NCBI RefSeq assembly: GCF_050003625.1
Contig: NC_134398.1
Location: forward strand, 95,937,674-96,001,673
DNA length: 64,000 bases
DNA from: Haematobia irritans
Lineage: Eukaryota > Arthropoda > Insecta > Diptera > Muscidae
Direction: 5' to 3'
The translations under genes were made by a program, and so were the position numbers. Each line of letters opens with the position of its first letter. Within the stretch, counting starts at the first letter, position 1. Below the pieces are notes generated by a model, which saw only the letters and a list, made by a program, of their open reading frames with translations, did no database searches and was not told the DNA's origin. Shown piece by piece: positions 54,680 to 64,000 of this stretch.

Positions 54680-56655
54680 CACACCAGTGTACGCGTTGTT
54701 TCGTCCGTCTATTTGTGTTGGAGGAGGTGCATCCCGGGAAACCTTCTCCGTTTGCTTTTGGTCAAAGCCGGGATTGAGCAGAACACCGGACAATGGCACT
54801 GTTCGGTCTGCCGAAACCAAATTCGCCATCGTTCGGTTTCGGTGAGGTGTAACCGGTGCTTGGAATGGGTGCACTTCCGGAATTGTTCCGGCCTAACGTC
54901 GCTACGGGAGTATAGTCATACTGACCACGTGGCAGGATGCTGTGCCAGTGATAGCAGCAGTGGGTCATCAGACTATGCGACCCGCCCGACATCTACCGCA
55001 CAACAATATTCTCCGCCGAAGCATCTAACACCGAATATTGTTGTACCAGTTCCGGAAAGTGCATCATTTTTGCAATTTAATTGCAAAGGGCTCCGAGTTA
55101 AGATTAGCGAAATAGTAGATTTTATGAATCGGAAGAGGATCAAGGTCGCGACGATCCAAGAGACAAAGCTAAATGAGACCTGTAGCTGCGCCATTGTGAT
55201 AGGTACAATGTGCTGCGTAAGGATCGCACTAGGAATGGAGGTGGCTTAGCTTTCATATTACACCGTTCCGTGCAGTATAGGTCTATCCCGCTTGTGCCAG
55301 ACACTAGTGACCCCTACATGGAATGTATGGGGGTAGCAGTCAAGTCTGGGGCTGCCGAAATAGAGCTATACAATGTGTATATACCGCCGGAGACTTTAAT
55401 GCCCACCACGAACTTTGACATTCTCTCCTGGGTAATGGCCAGAGAGGCATAGCTTTGGCAGAGCAGATAGATGACTCCACATTTTGCACGGCGAACGAAG
55501 AGGCCCCCACGAGAATTATGGGTGATTGCAGCAGTTCGCCAGATTTATCCATAGTATCGCCTGGTCTGGTCTGATAAATGACGTTTCCTGGCAATCTGTC
55601 ATTTCATTGGGTTCAGACCACCTCCCCATAATTCTCACCATTAACCGACCTTCCGATTTCATAACCTCTGAACGCCGGACGTTCATAAACCAAAAGAAAT
55701 CCAACTGGGAAGGCTTCAGAGAATATACAGATCGCCGCTTCAGTGAGCTCCCGTCCGCCTCTCATGTTCATGTTGCCCAGAGGGCGTTCCGGGACATCAT
55801 CAACGCAGCGCCGCTGGCTTCATTCCAGCTGGTCGAATTGCCCAAGTGAGGCCTAACTTCCCAGCTGAAGCGGCGGGACTCGCAGACGAGCGTGATGAAC
55901 GCCGGCGTGCTAACCCTGCCACTGGCCGGTCAGTGGTATACTATGCAGCTCCAGTGTTGACACCGCAGACCAGTAACACGCAGTGGTATAACATACAGAC
56001 CTGCCAGAATGCTGCCCTTAAAACTACGACTGGTTGTCTCCGCAGCATACCCCTGGATCACCTTTATGTGGAGACAAAGATCATCCCTGTGCGAAGACAC
56101 AATTACATGTTGTCAAAACAGTATCTCCTGGGTTGTTATCGCAGTAATCATCCAAACCACCATCTCATGGATACACATCCATCACCCAGGAACGTAAGGG
56201 TTGATATACATCATCTAGAGTGTGAGATCCAGCGTACCAGGCAGGTTTGAACAGGATTCATGAGGATAGTGTAGCTGAAGCGGTGAGAAGCTACAAGGTT
56301 AATCCTGTTCTCGGAGTTCGTCCACCGCCCATAGCACCGGAGGAAAGAGACCTCCCACGGCAGACTAGGGTAGTTTTAGCCCAATTAAGATCAAGCAAGT
56401 GCTACCGCCTCAATTCCTACTTATTAGTGATTGATAGCAGCGTAGCTGACGTATGCCCAATTTGCAACCAAGGGCCACACGACATGCGTCATCTTTTCTC
56501 TTGCCCTGCTAAACCAACCCGACATACTACCAGATCACTCTGGACGCACCCCACCTTCGTCGCAGAGTTCCTCGATCTGGCCACAAGTTGAAGTACCAGA
56601 ACGTATAACATAAAAATGGGTGAAATCACAATAAACTGTTACAAAAACAACAACA
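54680..56655 (+). mobile_element. Non-LTR retrotransposon N2, RT core deleted
   Basis: A non-LTR element distinct from N1, with clearly higher GC content than its surroundings. It runs from about 54680 to an (ACAAAA/ACAACA)-type tail at 56640-56655 (AATAAACTGTTACAAAAACA). It keeps the PHD-like finger, part of the endonuclease and the C-terminal zinc region, but lacks the RT palm. It could only be mobilised in trans. Confidence 0.8.
54713..56591 (+). pseudogene. N2 ORF2 relic: PHD-like finger, endonuclease, C-terminal zinc region
   Basis: A PHD-like finger near 54790-54945: WHCSVCRNQI, VRCNRCLEWVHFRNCSGL, ending CC. Then the endonuclease start FLQFNCKGLRVKISEIVDFM and VATIQETKLNE (55070-55185). 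After a frameshift near 55205 it continues LRKDRTRNGGGLAFILHRSV and a deletion joins YIPPET to NVLGNGQRG-like text near 55430. SLGSDHLPIILTI carries the SDH motif (near 55610). The text then jumps from ADERDERRRANPA to TGRSVVYYAAPV at about 55918: the RT palm, including any YxDD, is missing. The C-terminal zinc region is CPICNQGPHDMRHLFSCPAK (56452-56511). Final residues FVAEFLDLATS. Confidence 0.82.
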
Positions 56656-56786
56656 CTCAATATTTATAACCATCAGAATTTCTGATTGAGGTATACTTCA
56701 AGCCATAATGTAGTAGTGGTTCCAAATCGCTTTTTTGGAAATAATTCTACAATTTTTGAACGGATAACGATATCAACGTAATTAGG
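56656..56786. other. Spacer, unassigned
   Basis: No recognisable feature. Confidence 0.3.
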
Positions 56787-57208
56787 TGAAAGCAATTATT
56801 AACCCATTTTGATAAAATTTTGTATAAAATGTTTTCTTAGTAAAAGGACAAACACTGTTGAATTTGGAAAAAAACATGGATCAAAGTTAGATATAACCCC
56901 CATATATATGTATCGCCCGATTACGACAAATGAGATCGTACTGCGCTTATTTACTACCCGATTGTCTTCAAATTTAACACAAAGTAATTTTTTGTAGTAC
57001 CCTTAAAGTGAGCAAAATTTCATCAAATTCGGTTCAGATTTAGATATAGCTCCCATATATATGTATCGCCCGATTTTCCAAAATTTGACTATAAAATCCT
57101 TATTTATTAACCAATCTTATTCAAATTTGGCAGAATGTAATCTTCTGTAGTACTAACTATACCTGCAAAAAATCATCGAAATCGGTTCAGATTTAGATAT
57201 AACACCCA
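56787..57208 (-). repeat. GGGAGCTATATCTAAATC repeat family, left piece
   Basis: Starts CAATTATTAACCCATTTTGA, the same start as 63897. It carries two to three units with TCGGTTCAGATTTAGATATA and CCCATATATATGTATCGCCC. It is interrupted at 57209 by two adjacent MITEs; the text CGTATCGCTCAATTTTCC resumes at 58380. Confidence 0.8.
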
Positions 57209-57210
57209 TA

Positions 57211-57725
57211 CACTGAAAAAACAGTGAACCCACCAGGAAGAAAACTTTCGGTTAATTTTAGAAAATTTTGAATATTTATAGAAAATTTTAACTAAACAGT
57301 ATTACAAACGTTTGCATCGCGCCGAGGTCATAAAAATAAGTAAATATTTTTCGACAAATTCAAGAAAATTTATTAGACATAACTAAGTTTTTTCACTTGT
57401 TAAAGAAAATTTTGTAGTTTGAAGGAAAAACTTGGATTTCAAAATTGCAAGAATGTCTTTAGTGACATACGAAGTTCATGATGGATCCATTTTTGGTAAA
57501 ATTTACAAATTTAAAGAAATTCTGAACTATTTTGTGGAAGGCACGAATTTAGTTAATCTTTATGCTTCATTTGAGTATATTTTTTTCCTCGGTTTTAGTT
57601 AATTTAACTAACGTACACAAAAACTTATTAGAGTAAAGGAAACTTTCTCAAACATAATAATTCCATGAACTAAAATAAAGTTAAATTGGCTTTAGTGAAA
57701 TAGAGAGTTCACTTTTTTTTGAGTG
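57211..57725 (-). mobile_element. MITE1, best-preserved copy
   Basis: A 515-bp element. Ends CACTGAAAAAACAGTGAACC and, reversed, CACTCAAAAAAAAGTGAACT. TA flanks at 57209-57210 and 57726-57727. It is the inverted relative of 29887-30380 over its full length. No coding potential. Confidence 0.9.
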
Positions 57726-57729
57726 TATA

Positions 57730-58376
57730 CACGGATGAAAAAGACTGTTTTTCATATGTTTGGCTATAAACATTATATGTTTGGAACACAAATATTTAAA
57801 CACAATATTTTTGAGTGCAAGCATATAATGTTCATAAACTAGCATAACATGTTTGGGACATATGTGTTAATATGTTAGAACATATTATGTTTGGGACATA
57901 AAATGTTTGTAAATATAATATGCTTGGATGCAAACATATATTAATTTAGAAATAGCCTATAAACATATATGTGTTTAGTAGCTTGGAGCGCTATTTAACA
58001 GGGAGCGATATTGAATTAAGTTGGTGGTTGTTGCTTGTTATTACAAAATTAACATTTTATTTTTCCTTGGGCAATGAGAATTTTTTTTAAGCATATAATA
58101 TTTTTGGGTGCAAAATGCTTCCAAACATATTATATGGTCACATAATAACATATTGTTTTTTGGAAGACAACATTATTGAATTTGGATGCAAAAATACAAA
58201 ATGTTTGGAACTTAGACTACCCAAACATAAATTGTTTAGACCAATATGCTTTCAAACATATTATATATTGGTAGAGATCAAACATATAAATGTTTGGGCA
58301 ATACCCAAAAATGTATATGCTTGAAGCAAAATATGTTTGGGAGTATATGTTACAGAAGCGATTTTTTGTGAGGGTG
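57730..58376. mobile_element. MITE2 (CAAACATAT-rich)
   Basis: A 647-bp element. Ends CACGGATGAAAAAGACTGTT and, reversed, CACCCTCACAAAAAATCGCT share only the first bases and an A-rich stretch. TA flanks at 57728-57729 and 58377-58378. The interior repeats ATATGTTTGGGACATA and CAAACATATTATAT in both orientations, so it can fold extensively. Fragments occur at 45195-45367 and 30662-30692. Confidence 0.8.
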
Positions 58377-58378
58377 TA

Positions 58379-58430
58379 CACGTATCGCTCAATTTTCCCA
58401 ATTTTGGCCATAGGACCCTTATTTTGGTTA
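58379..58430 (-). repeat. Repeat family, right piece after MITEs
   Basis: CGTATCGCTCAATTTTCCCA continues the unit interrupted at 57208. Confidence 0.7.
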
Positions 58431-59130
58431 TCTTGTGGCTTTCACACTTCATTTTGATGTACTTATATGTGTTTTAATTAATTTGCTTAATTCTTCGTCG
58501 ATTTTATGTGGAATTTTAGTTTTCCAGAAAGAAAAAATAGCATTTTTATCTTTTTTGTTTTTCAGACAAAATGAGAATAATTCGCTATTTTTATCATCAC
58601 TATTTCCTAGAAAAATAACATTTATTTTAGTAAGGGCAAGTTTGGGAAGACAAACTTTACAGCACGTAAAAGTATACTTCCTCACGGACAATGATAAGCA
58701 AAGATTTTCATTAACAATCGTTAACATTTCTAGTTCTATTCCTCGCAAATAAACGTATGTACTAAAATTTTCACATATAACAGCACTGTTGAATCCACAA
58801 ATTCAAGTTGAAAAACAAGAATTTTTTTAAAGTGTTTACAACATCTTGAACTACTAATCCTCCTCTTAAAATCCACATTTAAAAGTTTTCTTTTTTTCAC
58901 TTTTATTTGGAAAAAATTAATTTTTTTCTCTTCTTGATTACACGCAACTTGCATAGATTTTGTAAACATTGACAGCTTTTTTCTTCTGAACAGGGTTGCC
59001 AAGTTTCAAATTAACTTTCGATTTGTACTTTCCAATATGTTCTATAGTAATTTCGATTGGAACATCCAATAATTTTTCATTTTGAAAATTTGACTTTTTC
59101 CCGCTGTTTTGCGATTTCCGCCCATAGTGA
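58431..59130 (-). other. Unrecognised coding-like region, minus strand
   Basis: Two minus-strand stretches look more protein-like than the background. The lower frame, 58748-58449 (99 codons), reads ELEMLTIVNENLCLSLSVRK..., TKINVIFLGNSDD, FSFWKTKIPHKIDEELSKLI. The upper, about 59130-58938, reads KLLDVPIEITIEHIGKYKSK, then GNPVQKKKAVNVYK. They are in different frames and could be exons or one frameshifted gene, but I find no decisive splice pair or known domain. I do not assign a function. Confidence 0.3.
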
Positions 59131-59139
59131 GATGGCAGA

Positions 59140-59365
59140 ATTAACATTCTAGATACGCATGCCGAGTTTGGTTGAAATCGGTTCAGATTTAGACATAGCC
59201 CCCATATATATCTTACGCCCGATATGCACTTATATAGCTCCAGAAGCCAAATTTTTTGTTTCAAATTTTGCACAAGTGATAGTATGTTTGATAGTATCAT
59301 CAAGTGTACCGAGTTTGATTTAAATCGGTTCAGATTTAGGTATATCACCATATAAACGTACATTT
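59140..59365 (-). repeat. GGGAGCTATATCTAAATC family, fragment
   Basis: Text includes GTTGAAATCGGTTCAGATTT, CCCCCATATATATCTTACGC and TTTAAATCGGTTCAGATTTA. About 1.5 units. Confidence 0.75.
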
Positions 59366-60239
59366 GCAAAAATGCAAATGTTAGTGACGTTTAGTGCAAG
59401 CATTTGGAGCACCGGTATAAATATAATTGAGAGAACTTTATTCTTATGTAATTGAAAAAAAGAAAAATTACGAAAATTTGAAGTATTTGGGGCAAGGAAC
59501 TTTTGTTTTTTTTAATTCGATTTTTTGGGAATTAAAAATATGAATTGAAACCTTAATAACTTTTGAACTAATTTTGATATCTTTATGATTTTTTCTGGGA
59601 AAATTGGTTTAATAAATATTGCTGAATATAACATTCACCAAATCGGTATCAAATATCGCCAAAGTGGGGACATATGTTAAGAAACGATATTATTTGTAAT
59701 TTGCATATTTCTCAGATGTTTTCTGGTAGGATGTTGAAACCTTTTATAGTTAGTTAGTGGACACATGGGTCTTTTTGGAAAAGAGATCGGCTTAGCAATC
59801 GGTGATTTGCCAAATGAGAATTTTTTAAAACAATTTTTCTTTTTTGAAAAATTGCCGATTTTGGAAGAAGAACTTCTATAATACTTGACCAAAATGACAT
59901 GATAAAATCTTGAAATGAATGATAAAAGCTTAAAACGTATCCTTATTTGGTGTTCTATAAGAAACAAGCAAAAAAGATTGGGAGAAATCTATAAAAAAAT
60001 TTTGCGACAGAAAGAATGTGTGTGTGTCTTTTTCTAAAAAATGTTCAAAATTCGATATTTTTTGAAATTATATTATATTAGTTATATACAGAGTTAGTAT
60101 ATAACTAATATCGAATCCATTATTAAAAAAAGAGGAAATCGTTCAATAAATGTGGGTAATAAATCAAAATTCGGGAAAATCGGGCAATTTAATATGTAAG
60201 AGTTACATGTGAGTCTAAATACGATCGGATAATACATTA
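59366..60239. other. Unassigned AT-rich sequence
   Basis: A short TG run (60018-60029) and a hairpin TTAGTTATATACA / GTATATAACTAA (60079-60108). No gene or known repeat. Confidence 0.35.
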
Positions 60240-60775
60240 AATTCCGAAACTTGAGTAGCATTGGTTAATAAATAAGAGTATTATGGCCAAATTTGGGAAA
60301 ATTGAGCGGTGTATATTTGGTTGAAACCCCAGAAGGTGACCTTGTGCTAAATTTGAGTAAGATCGATTAATAAATGAGTCCACTATGGTCATATATATGG
60401 GACCTATAGCTAAATCTGGACCGATTTCGATGATTTTTTGCACATATAGTAAGTACTTTAGAGATTTGGCCAACTTTCAGTAAGATTGGTTGATAAATAA
60501 GGGACTTATGACCAAATTTGAGAAAATAGGGCGATACATATATATGGTAGCTATATCTAAATCTGAACCGATTTTGATGAAATTTGGTATGTGGCGTTTT
60601 TTTGGCACAAGGACCGACGGACACCAGGGACGAGAAGGACTCAGGAGGTGATTCTGGGTCGTTCGGTATATATTTTATAGGGTCTAAAATCAATATTTGT
60701 GGTAGGCACATTTTTTTGGCAGATCAAAGTTATTATACCCCGACCACTATGTGGTTTAGGGTATAAAAAGCGATT
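60240..60775 (+). repeat. GGGAGCTATATCTAAATC family with 3' terminus
   Basis: Two to three units (GATAAATAAGGGACTTATGA, ATGGTAGCTATATCTAAATC, GAACCGATTTTGATGAAATT), then an end segment: GACGGACACCAGGGACGAGA, GTGATTCTGGGTCGTTCGGT, and an imperfect palindrome TTATACCCCGACCACTATGT continuing GGTTTAGGGTATAA (60730-60764). The palindrome appears to be the family terminus. Confidence 0.8.
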
Positions 60776-60887
60776 TGGAATCAATGTGCAGCGACCCATT
60801 ATAGGAGAGTGATATCTGACCCCTTGAGAACACTAGCATATTAAATTTGGGTTTCAATTTAAATGGGGTCATATTTGCTTTGTGTCG
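60776..60887. other. Short spacer
   Basis: Nothing identified. Confidence 0.3.
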
Positions 60888-62008
60888 TTACAACCCTTGC
60901 AATTCTCCCATTTCATAAGAGCTTGCAGATTCTAGTTCCACTGGAATATGTAAGGTAGTTCCTAGCCTTGCTAACTCATCCGCTACGCTGTATGTTCCTG
61001 TGGCCACCCTGCCTTCAAATGAGTAGCTGACTACAAAAACACTAACTTTATGTTCGCTTGTATAGACCAACTTTAAGCTAACTACTATGCAATGCAGAAA
61101 TTACATTAATAAAAATGTATACAACACTTCGCTAACGTCAACCGATGCCTTCTGATTGCAGACAGCGTCGTATTTTGTAAACTCATTAGAAATTTCATTG
61201 GTAAATAGTACCAAGTGCTATCGCATCGTTGAAAAATTATTTCTTAAAATAGAGTCGTTGAACAGTCGTTGTTGCAGCTGACTTTTTGGCCGAAATAGAT
61301 GCATCATGACGTTACGGGAATCTGTTCCTGTCTTACTGAATGCGCCTGAGATGCACACACGCCATTTGCTGAACTTTATCTAAACCTGCCGGCGGTTTAA
61401 GTCCAGGCTATTAGACCACAGCATCATATAGCTTTATAGGCCTAACAACTGCCGTATATAGCCAATGCACAATTTTCTGTTTTAGTCACCACTTTCGTCC
61501 TATTCCTTTTTTCAAATACAAAGCTACCGTGGCTTTTCTAGCTATTCTTCAATGTTTAGCTAAAAGTTCAGCTTCCTGTCCAAAATAACCCCAAGGTATT
61601 TTGCACACTCACCAAAGAGAATTTCAATACCTCCTAAGGAGATGACCTTAACCGTGGAAAGTTTGAGTTCTTTGCAGTACATGACCAATTCTGTCTTTGC
61701 AGGATTTACCTCAAGACCATTCTCTTTCGCCCATTTCTCAGTCATCCGGAGGGCTCTTTGTATAATATCTCTAATTGTGGATAGGAATTTTACCCTGACT
61801 GCTAGACCAACATCATCTGTTTTATCCTTTCTTTTTCTAGGGAAACCAGAAGAACAAGATGTCCTAGTGTGGCTTAAATACGTCTCTTCGGTAGAAGTTG
61901 GTCTAACAGCCTAAGTATTCCTTGATCAACATTCAGAGTTGTCAATCCATTTAATATCGAGCTCGGATGGACGTTATTGATTGCCACAATTGTGTATTCA
62001 TTGACAGT
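60888..62008 (-). pseudogene. Non-LTR family N1: third copy, inverted fragments
   Basis: The minus strand carries N1 ORF2 pieces. 62008-61560: SSILN near the start, a decayed stretch, then TEKWAKENGLEVNPAKTELV and GGIEILFGECAKYLGVILDR. 61550-61288: degraded region after the RT. 61070-60888: VADELARLGTTLHIPVELES, the end of RNase H. The 61075-61287 stretch does not match N1 and is probably an insertion or deletion scar. The YADD segment has eroded. Not functional. Confidence 0.85.
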
Positions 62009-62028
62009 TACACACAAAAAATAATACT

Positions 62029-62537
62029 GTTACGAATTTGATATTTCTAGATTTAAGTTTATTTAAATTAGTTTCCGTTAATTTAAATTTCAAATTGTAA
62101 CGATAAAATTACGTCATAACTTGTTAGAGTCATTTCTTTATTTTCTATTACTTTCCTAAACATCTTTTCGTTCATTGTAAAAGTAACGCCTTTTGTTCTA
62201 CTGTTATAATTATCGGTAATATGTCCATAATCCCTTATGCCTGCACGACATATACCAGAAGGTAGAATGCACTAGCCAAGATGAGAATAAGCCTAAAAGT
62301 ATGTGTGCCATATCACCTGTACAATAACGCCCCATAGAAAGTTCTAGATAGCAGAGACAATGAACATAAGTCGATAAATATGTGTGATGTCGCCCGTGCG
62401 ACATCTACCAGGTAGTAGATTAATCCAGAAGGTTGTATGCCAATTAGCGAGAACATTCGAAATCGTCATATCTCGGTATATAAACCCCTAGCGGAGAGAG
62501 TAGTCAAGTCAGTCGTAAGCTAAAGTTTTTACAGTAC
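62029..62537 (+). mobile_element. Probable solo/partial LTR
   Basis: Begins TGTTACGAATTTG, a common start for insect LTRs. It has a TATA box TATATAAA (62477-62484) followed by a purine-rich GGAGAGAGTAGTCAAGTCAG and GTCGTAAGC, as in a U3-R junction. The 3' end is replaced at 62538 by a hAT-type terminus, so CA and target duplication cannot be seen. No retrotransposon body is adjacent. Confidence 0.5.
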
Positions 62538-62905
62538 CAGTGATGCCATGTGTTGGGAAAAATCCTTTTTTGTAGGGATTTTTTCCTAAAATTATAACTG
62601 TAGGAAAAAAAGGACAGATTTTTAATTTTTTATACAAATGTAGGGAATGTTTCTAATTTTCAGATTTTACTGTACTTCGCAACAAGAAGAGTACTTTTGC
62701 TTAATATTTCAAATATATATAAGATCCAAAATATATGGTAGTCAAGGCATCAACTAATTGAATACGTAATTCACCGTCAGCGATGTTATTGTAAAGATAT
62801 TATTTAGAAAAGGTCAGCGGTATCGTTAAGATTTTTTTGCATTGGTACTTTATAACATGAAATAGATTTACTTTTGCAGGAATGAACGCTTCCATTTAGG
62901 TACAT
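62538..62905. mobile_element. hAT-type terminus with unassigned body
   Basis: CAGTGATGCCATGTGTTGGG matches the hAT terminus pattern. AAAATCCTTTTTTGTAGGGA and its near inverse TAGGAAAAAAAGGAC follow. The opposite terminus was not found. No transposase is seen. Confidence 0.45.
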
Positions 62906-62908
62906 ATG

Positions 62909-62973
62909 TTAGGTTAGGTTAGGTTATGTGGCAGTCCGATGTATCAGGCTCACTTAGACTATTCAGTCCATTG
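62909..62973 (-). mobile_element. SINE 3'-end fragment
   Basis: Matches 35501-35565: TTAGGTTAGGTTAGGTTATG, then TGGCAGTCCGATGTATCAGG and TCACTTAGACTATTCAGTCC. Only the SINE's 3' end is kept, as expected for 5' truncation. Confidence 0.9.
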
Positions 62974-63119
62974 CACTATTGGCGGAAATTGAAAATTTGC
63001 GGCAAAAATTATTTACAATCAATCTAGTATCTTCATACATGGTATAACGATATTTCTTATCAAAATCAAATGTTACCAACAAAAAGGGAGTCAAACCCCT
63101 TATTCCAGGTGCGTTACTA
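62974..63119. other. Unassigned spacer
   Basis: Nothing identified. Confidence 0.3.
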
Positions 63120-63121
63120 TA

Positions 63122-63646
63122 CACAGAAAAAAAATATCACCAGAATATTTCCAATTAAAAAGTTAATTGAAGTTGAATATTTTTTCAATTAATAAATTCA
63201 TTGATACAATTAACTTTTTATTCAAGATAGAAACATTAGCTTAATTAAGTCAATGATTGAAAATTTTAAATTAAAAAATTAATTGATAGAATTAACTTTT
63301 TAATCAAATTCAGAAGACTAAGTCAGTTAAAAAAAAGTGATGAACATTTCTTAATCAAAATAAAAACTCTAAGCCAATTCAGAAAGTAGTTGAAACTAGT
63401 TACCTTTTTAAATAAAAAATTAATTGGGGTTTGCATTCAAAATCAATTAAATTTTTAATTGAATCAATTAAAAAATTTATTGAAAATTGCTAATGACATC
63501 AATTAATTTTTTAATCAAGGATTTTTTCTATGCCCAATTAAAACTGTGATTGATACTATCATTTTCGTGATTGAAGACATTTCAATTAAAAAATTAATTG
63601 GATCAATTAATTTCGTGATTGAATCAGAAAAATATTTTTTTGTGTG
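63122..63646. mobile_element. MITE3 (TTAATTG-rich)
   Basis: A 525-bp element. Ends CACAGAAAAAAAATATCACC and, reversed, CACACAAAAAAATATTTTTC. TA flanks (63120-63121, 63647-63648). The interior repeats AATTAAAAAATTAATTG and ATTGAATCAATTA words many times in both orientations. No coding potential. Confidence 0.8.
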
Positions 63647-63648
63647 TA

Positions 63649-63888
63649 GAGGGGTCGAAATTCTAATTTCACTTGGAATACTATGGAATACGTATACTCA
63701 TAGATGGAGTTTAATTTATACTTGCTTATTTTCCTTATTAAGAAAGCGCCTTCTCCTCAGAACTTGTTGTAAAAAGTAAAAACCAGTTGTCATTTTATTA
63801 AATTAATTTTATTAAGATTAAAGAAATATCACGTTCTTTGTTATCTAAGTCTAATTCCGTCCGTCTGTATTTGTTATTCACAGGATTC
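63649..63888. other. Unassigned sequence
   Basis: AT-rich, with no repeat or gene recognised. Confidence 0.3.
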
Positions 63889-64000
63889 CGGTTGCAATTA
63901 TTAACCCATTTTGATAAAATTTTGTATAACATGTTTTCTTAGTAAAAGGACAAACACTGTTGAATTTGGAAAAAAATGGATCAAAGTTAGATATAACCCC
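63889..64000 (-). repeat. Second copy of the 56787 repeat start (cut by window end)
   Basis: Matches 56790-56904 with few changes: CAATTATTAACCCATTTTGA, TTCTTAGTAAAAGGACAAAC, GATCAAAGTTAGATATAACC. It continues beyond the window. Confidence 0.88.

Overview
This is eukaryotic DNA, very AT-rich, from a repeat-dense intergenic or intronic region of an insect, most likely a calyptrate (muscid-type) fly. The evidence is the repeat content: hAT and IS630-Tc1-mariner transposons, APE-RT-RNase H non-LTR retrotransposons, a tRNA-derived SINE of the kind common in muscid flies, TTTCTATAGAAATAAAATTT minisatellites, and an exon that reads as an insect ionotropic receptor. The species assignment is inference. 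There are no operons, CRISPR arrays or prokaryotic genes.

Layout. 1-5.5 kb: LTR-retrotransposon gag remnant split by a non-LTR insertion, an (AT)n tract, satellite block S1, a dead Tc1-type transposase, and a large imperfect palindrome centred on (AT)n. 5.6-8.6 kb: a tandem duplication, one copy of which carries a hAT MITE with perfect 8-bp target duplications. 8.6-18.4 kb: two diverged copies of one larger locus. Each carries the same minisatellite-bearing hAT MITE, and the second copy later received a Tigger-like MITE and a complete 3.28-kb hAT transposon. That hAT has a five-exon, uninterrupted transposase of 650 aa and is the strongest gene in the window. 19-28 kb: satellite block S2, about 156 bp per monomer, including a 3.2-kb internal duplication that later lost exactly six monomers. 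28-31.7 kb: mostly unassigned sequence with MITEs.

32.07-32.76 kb (minus strand): the only host gene recognised, a partial ionotropic-receptor-like gene (one good exon plus a possible short first exon). 33.2-35.2 kb: a 155-bp tandem repeat. 35.2-37.3 kb: a nest of (AT)n tracts holding a SINE, an RT fragment and a DD41D mariner that has lost its DNA-binding domain in frame. 37.6-40.5 kb: satellite block S3. 41.2-45.5 kb: an unfamiliar 4.4-kb element with about 200-bp terminal inverted repeats, an internal 1.55-kb tandem duplication and paired divergent tRNA-like modules. 45.6-54.4 kb: three pieces of one non-LTR retrotransposon family (one inverted, two in tandem). 54.7-56.7 kb: a different non-LTR element with a PHD-like finger and its RT core deleted. 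56.8-64 kb: dispersed repeats, two MITEs inserted back to back, a third inverted piece of the first non-LTR family, a partial LTR, a SINE fragment and a TTAATTG-rich MITE.

The window mainly records serial transposon insertion and local tandem duplication. Several insertions can be dated relative to one another because duplicated copies preserve the empty site. The best candidates for something undescribed are the complete hAT transposon (14659-17936) and the long-TIR element with divergent tRNA-like modules (41161-45548).
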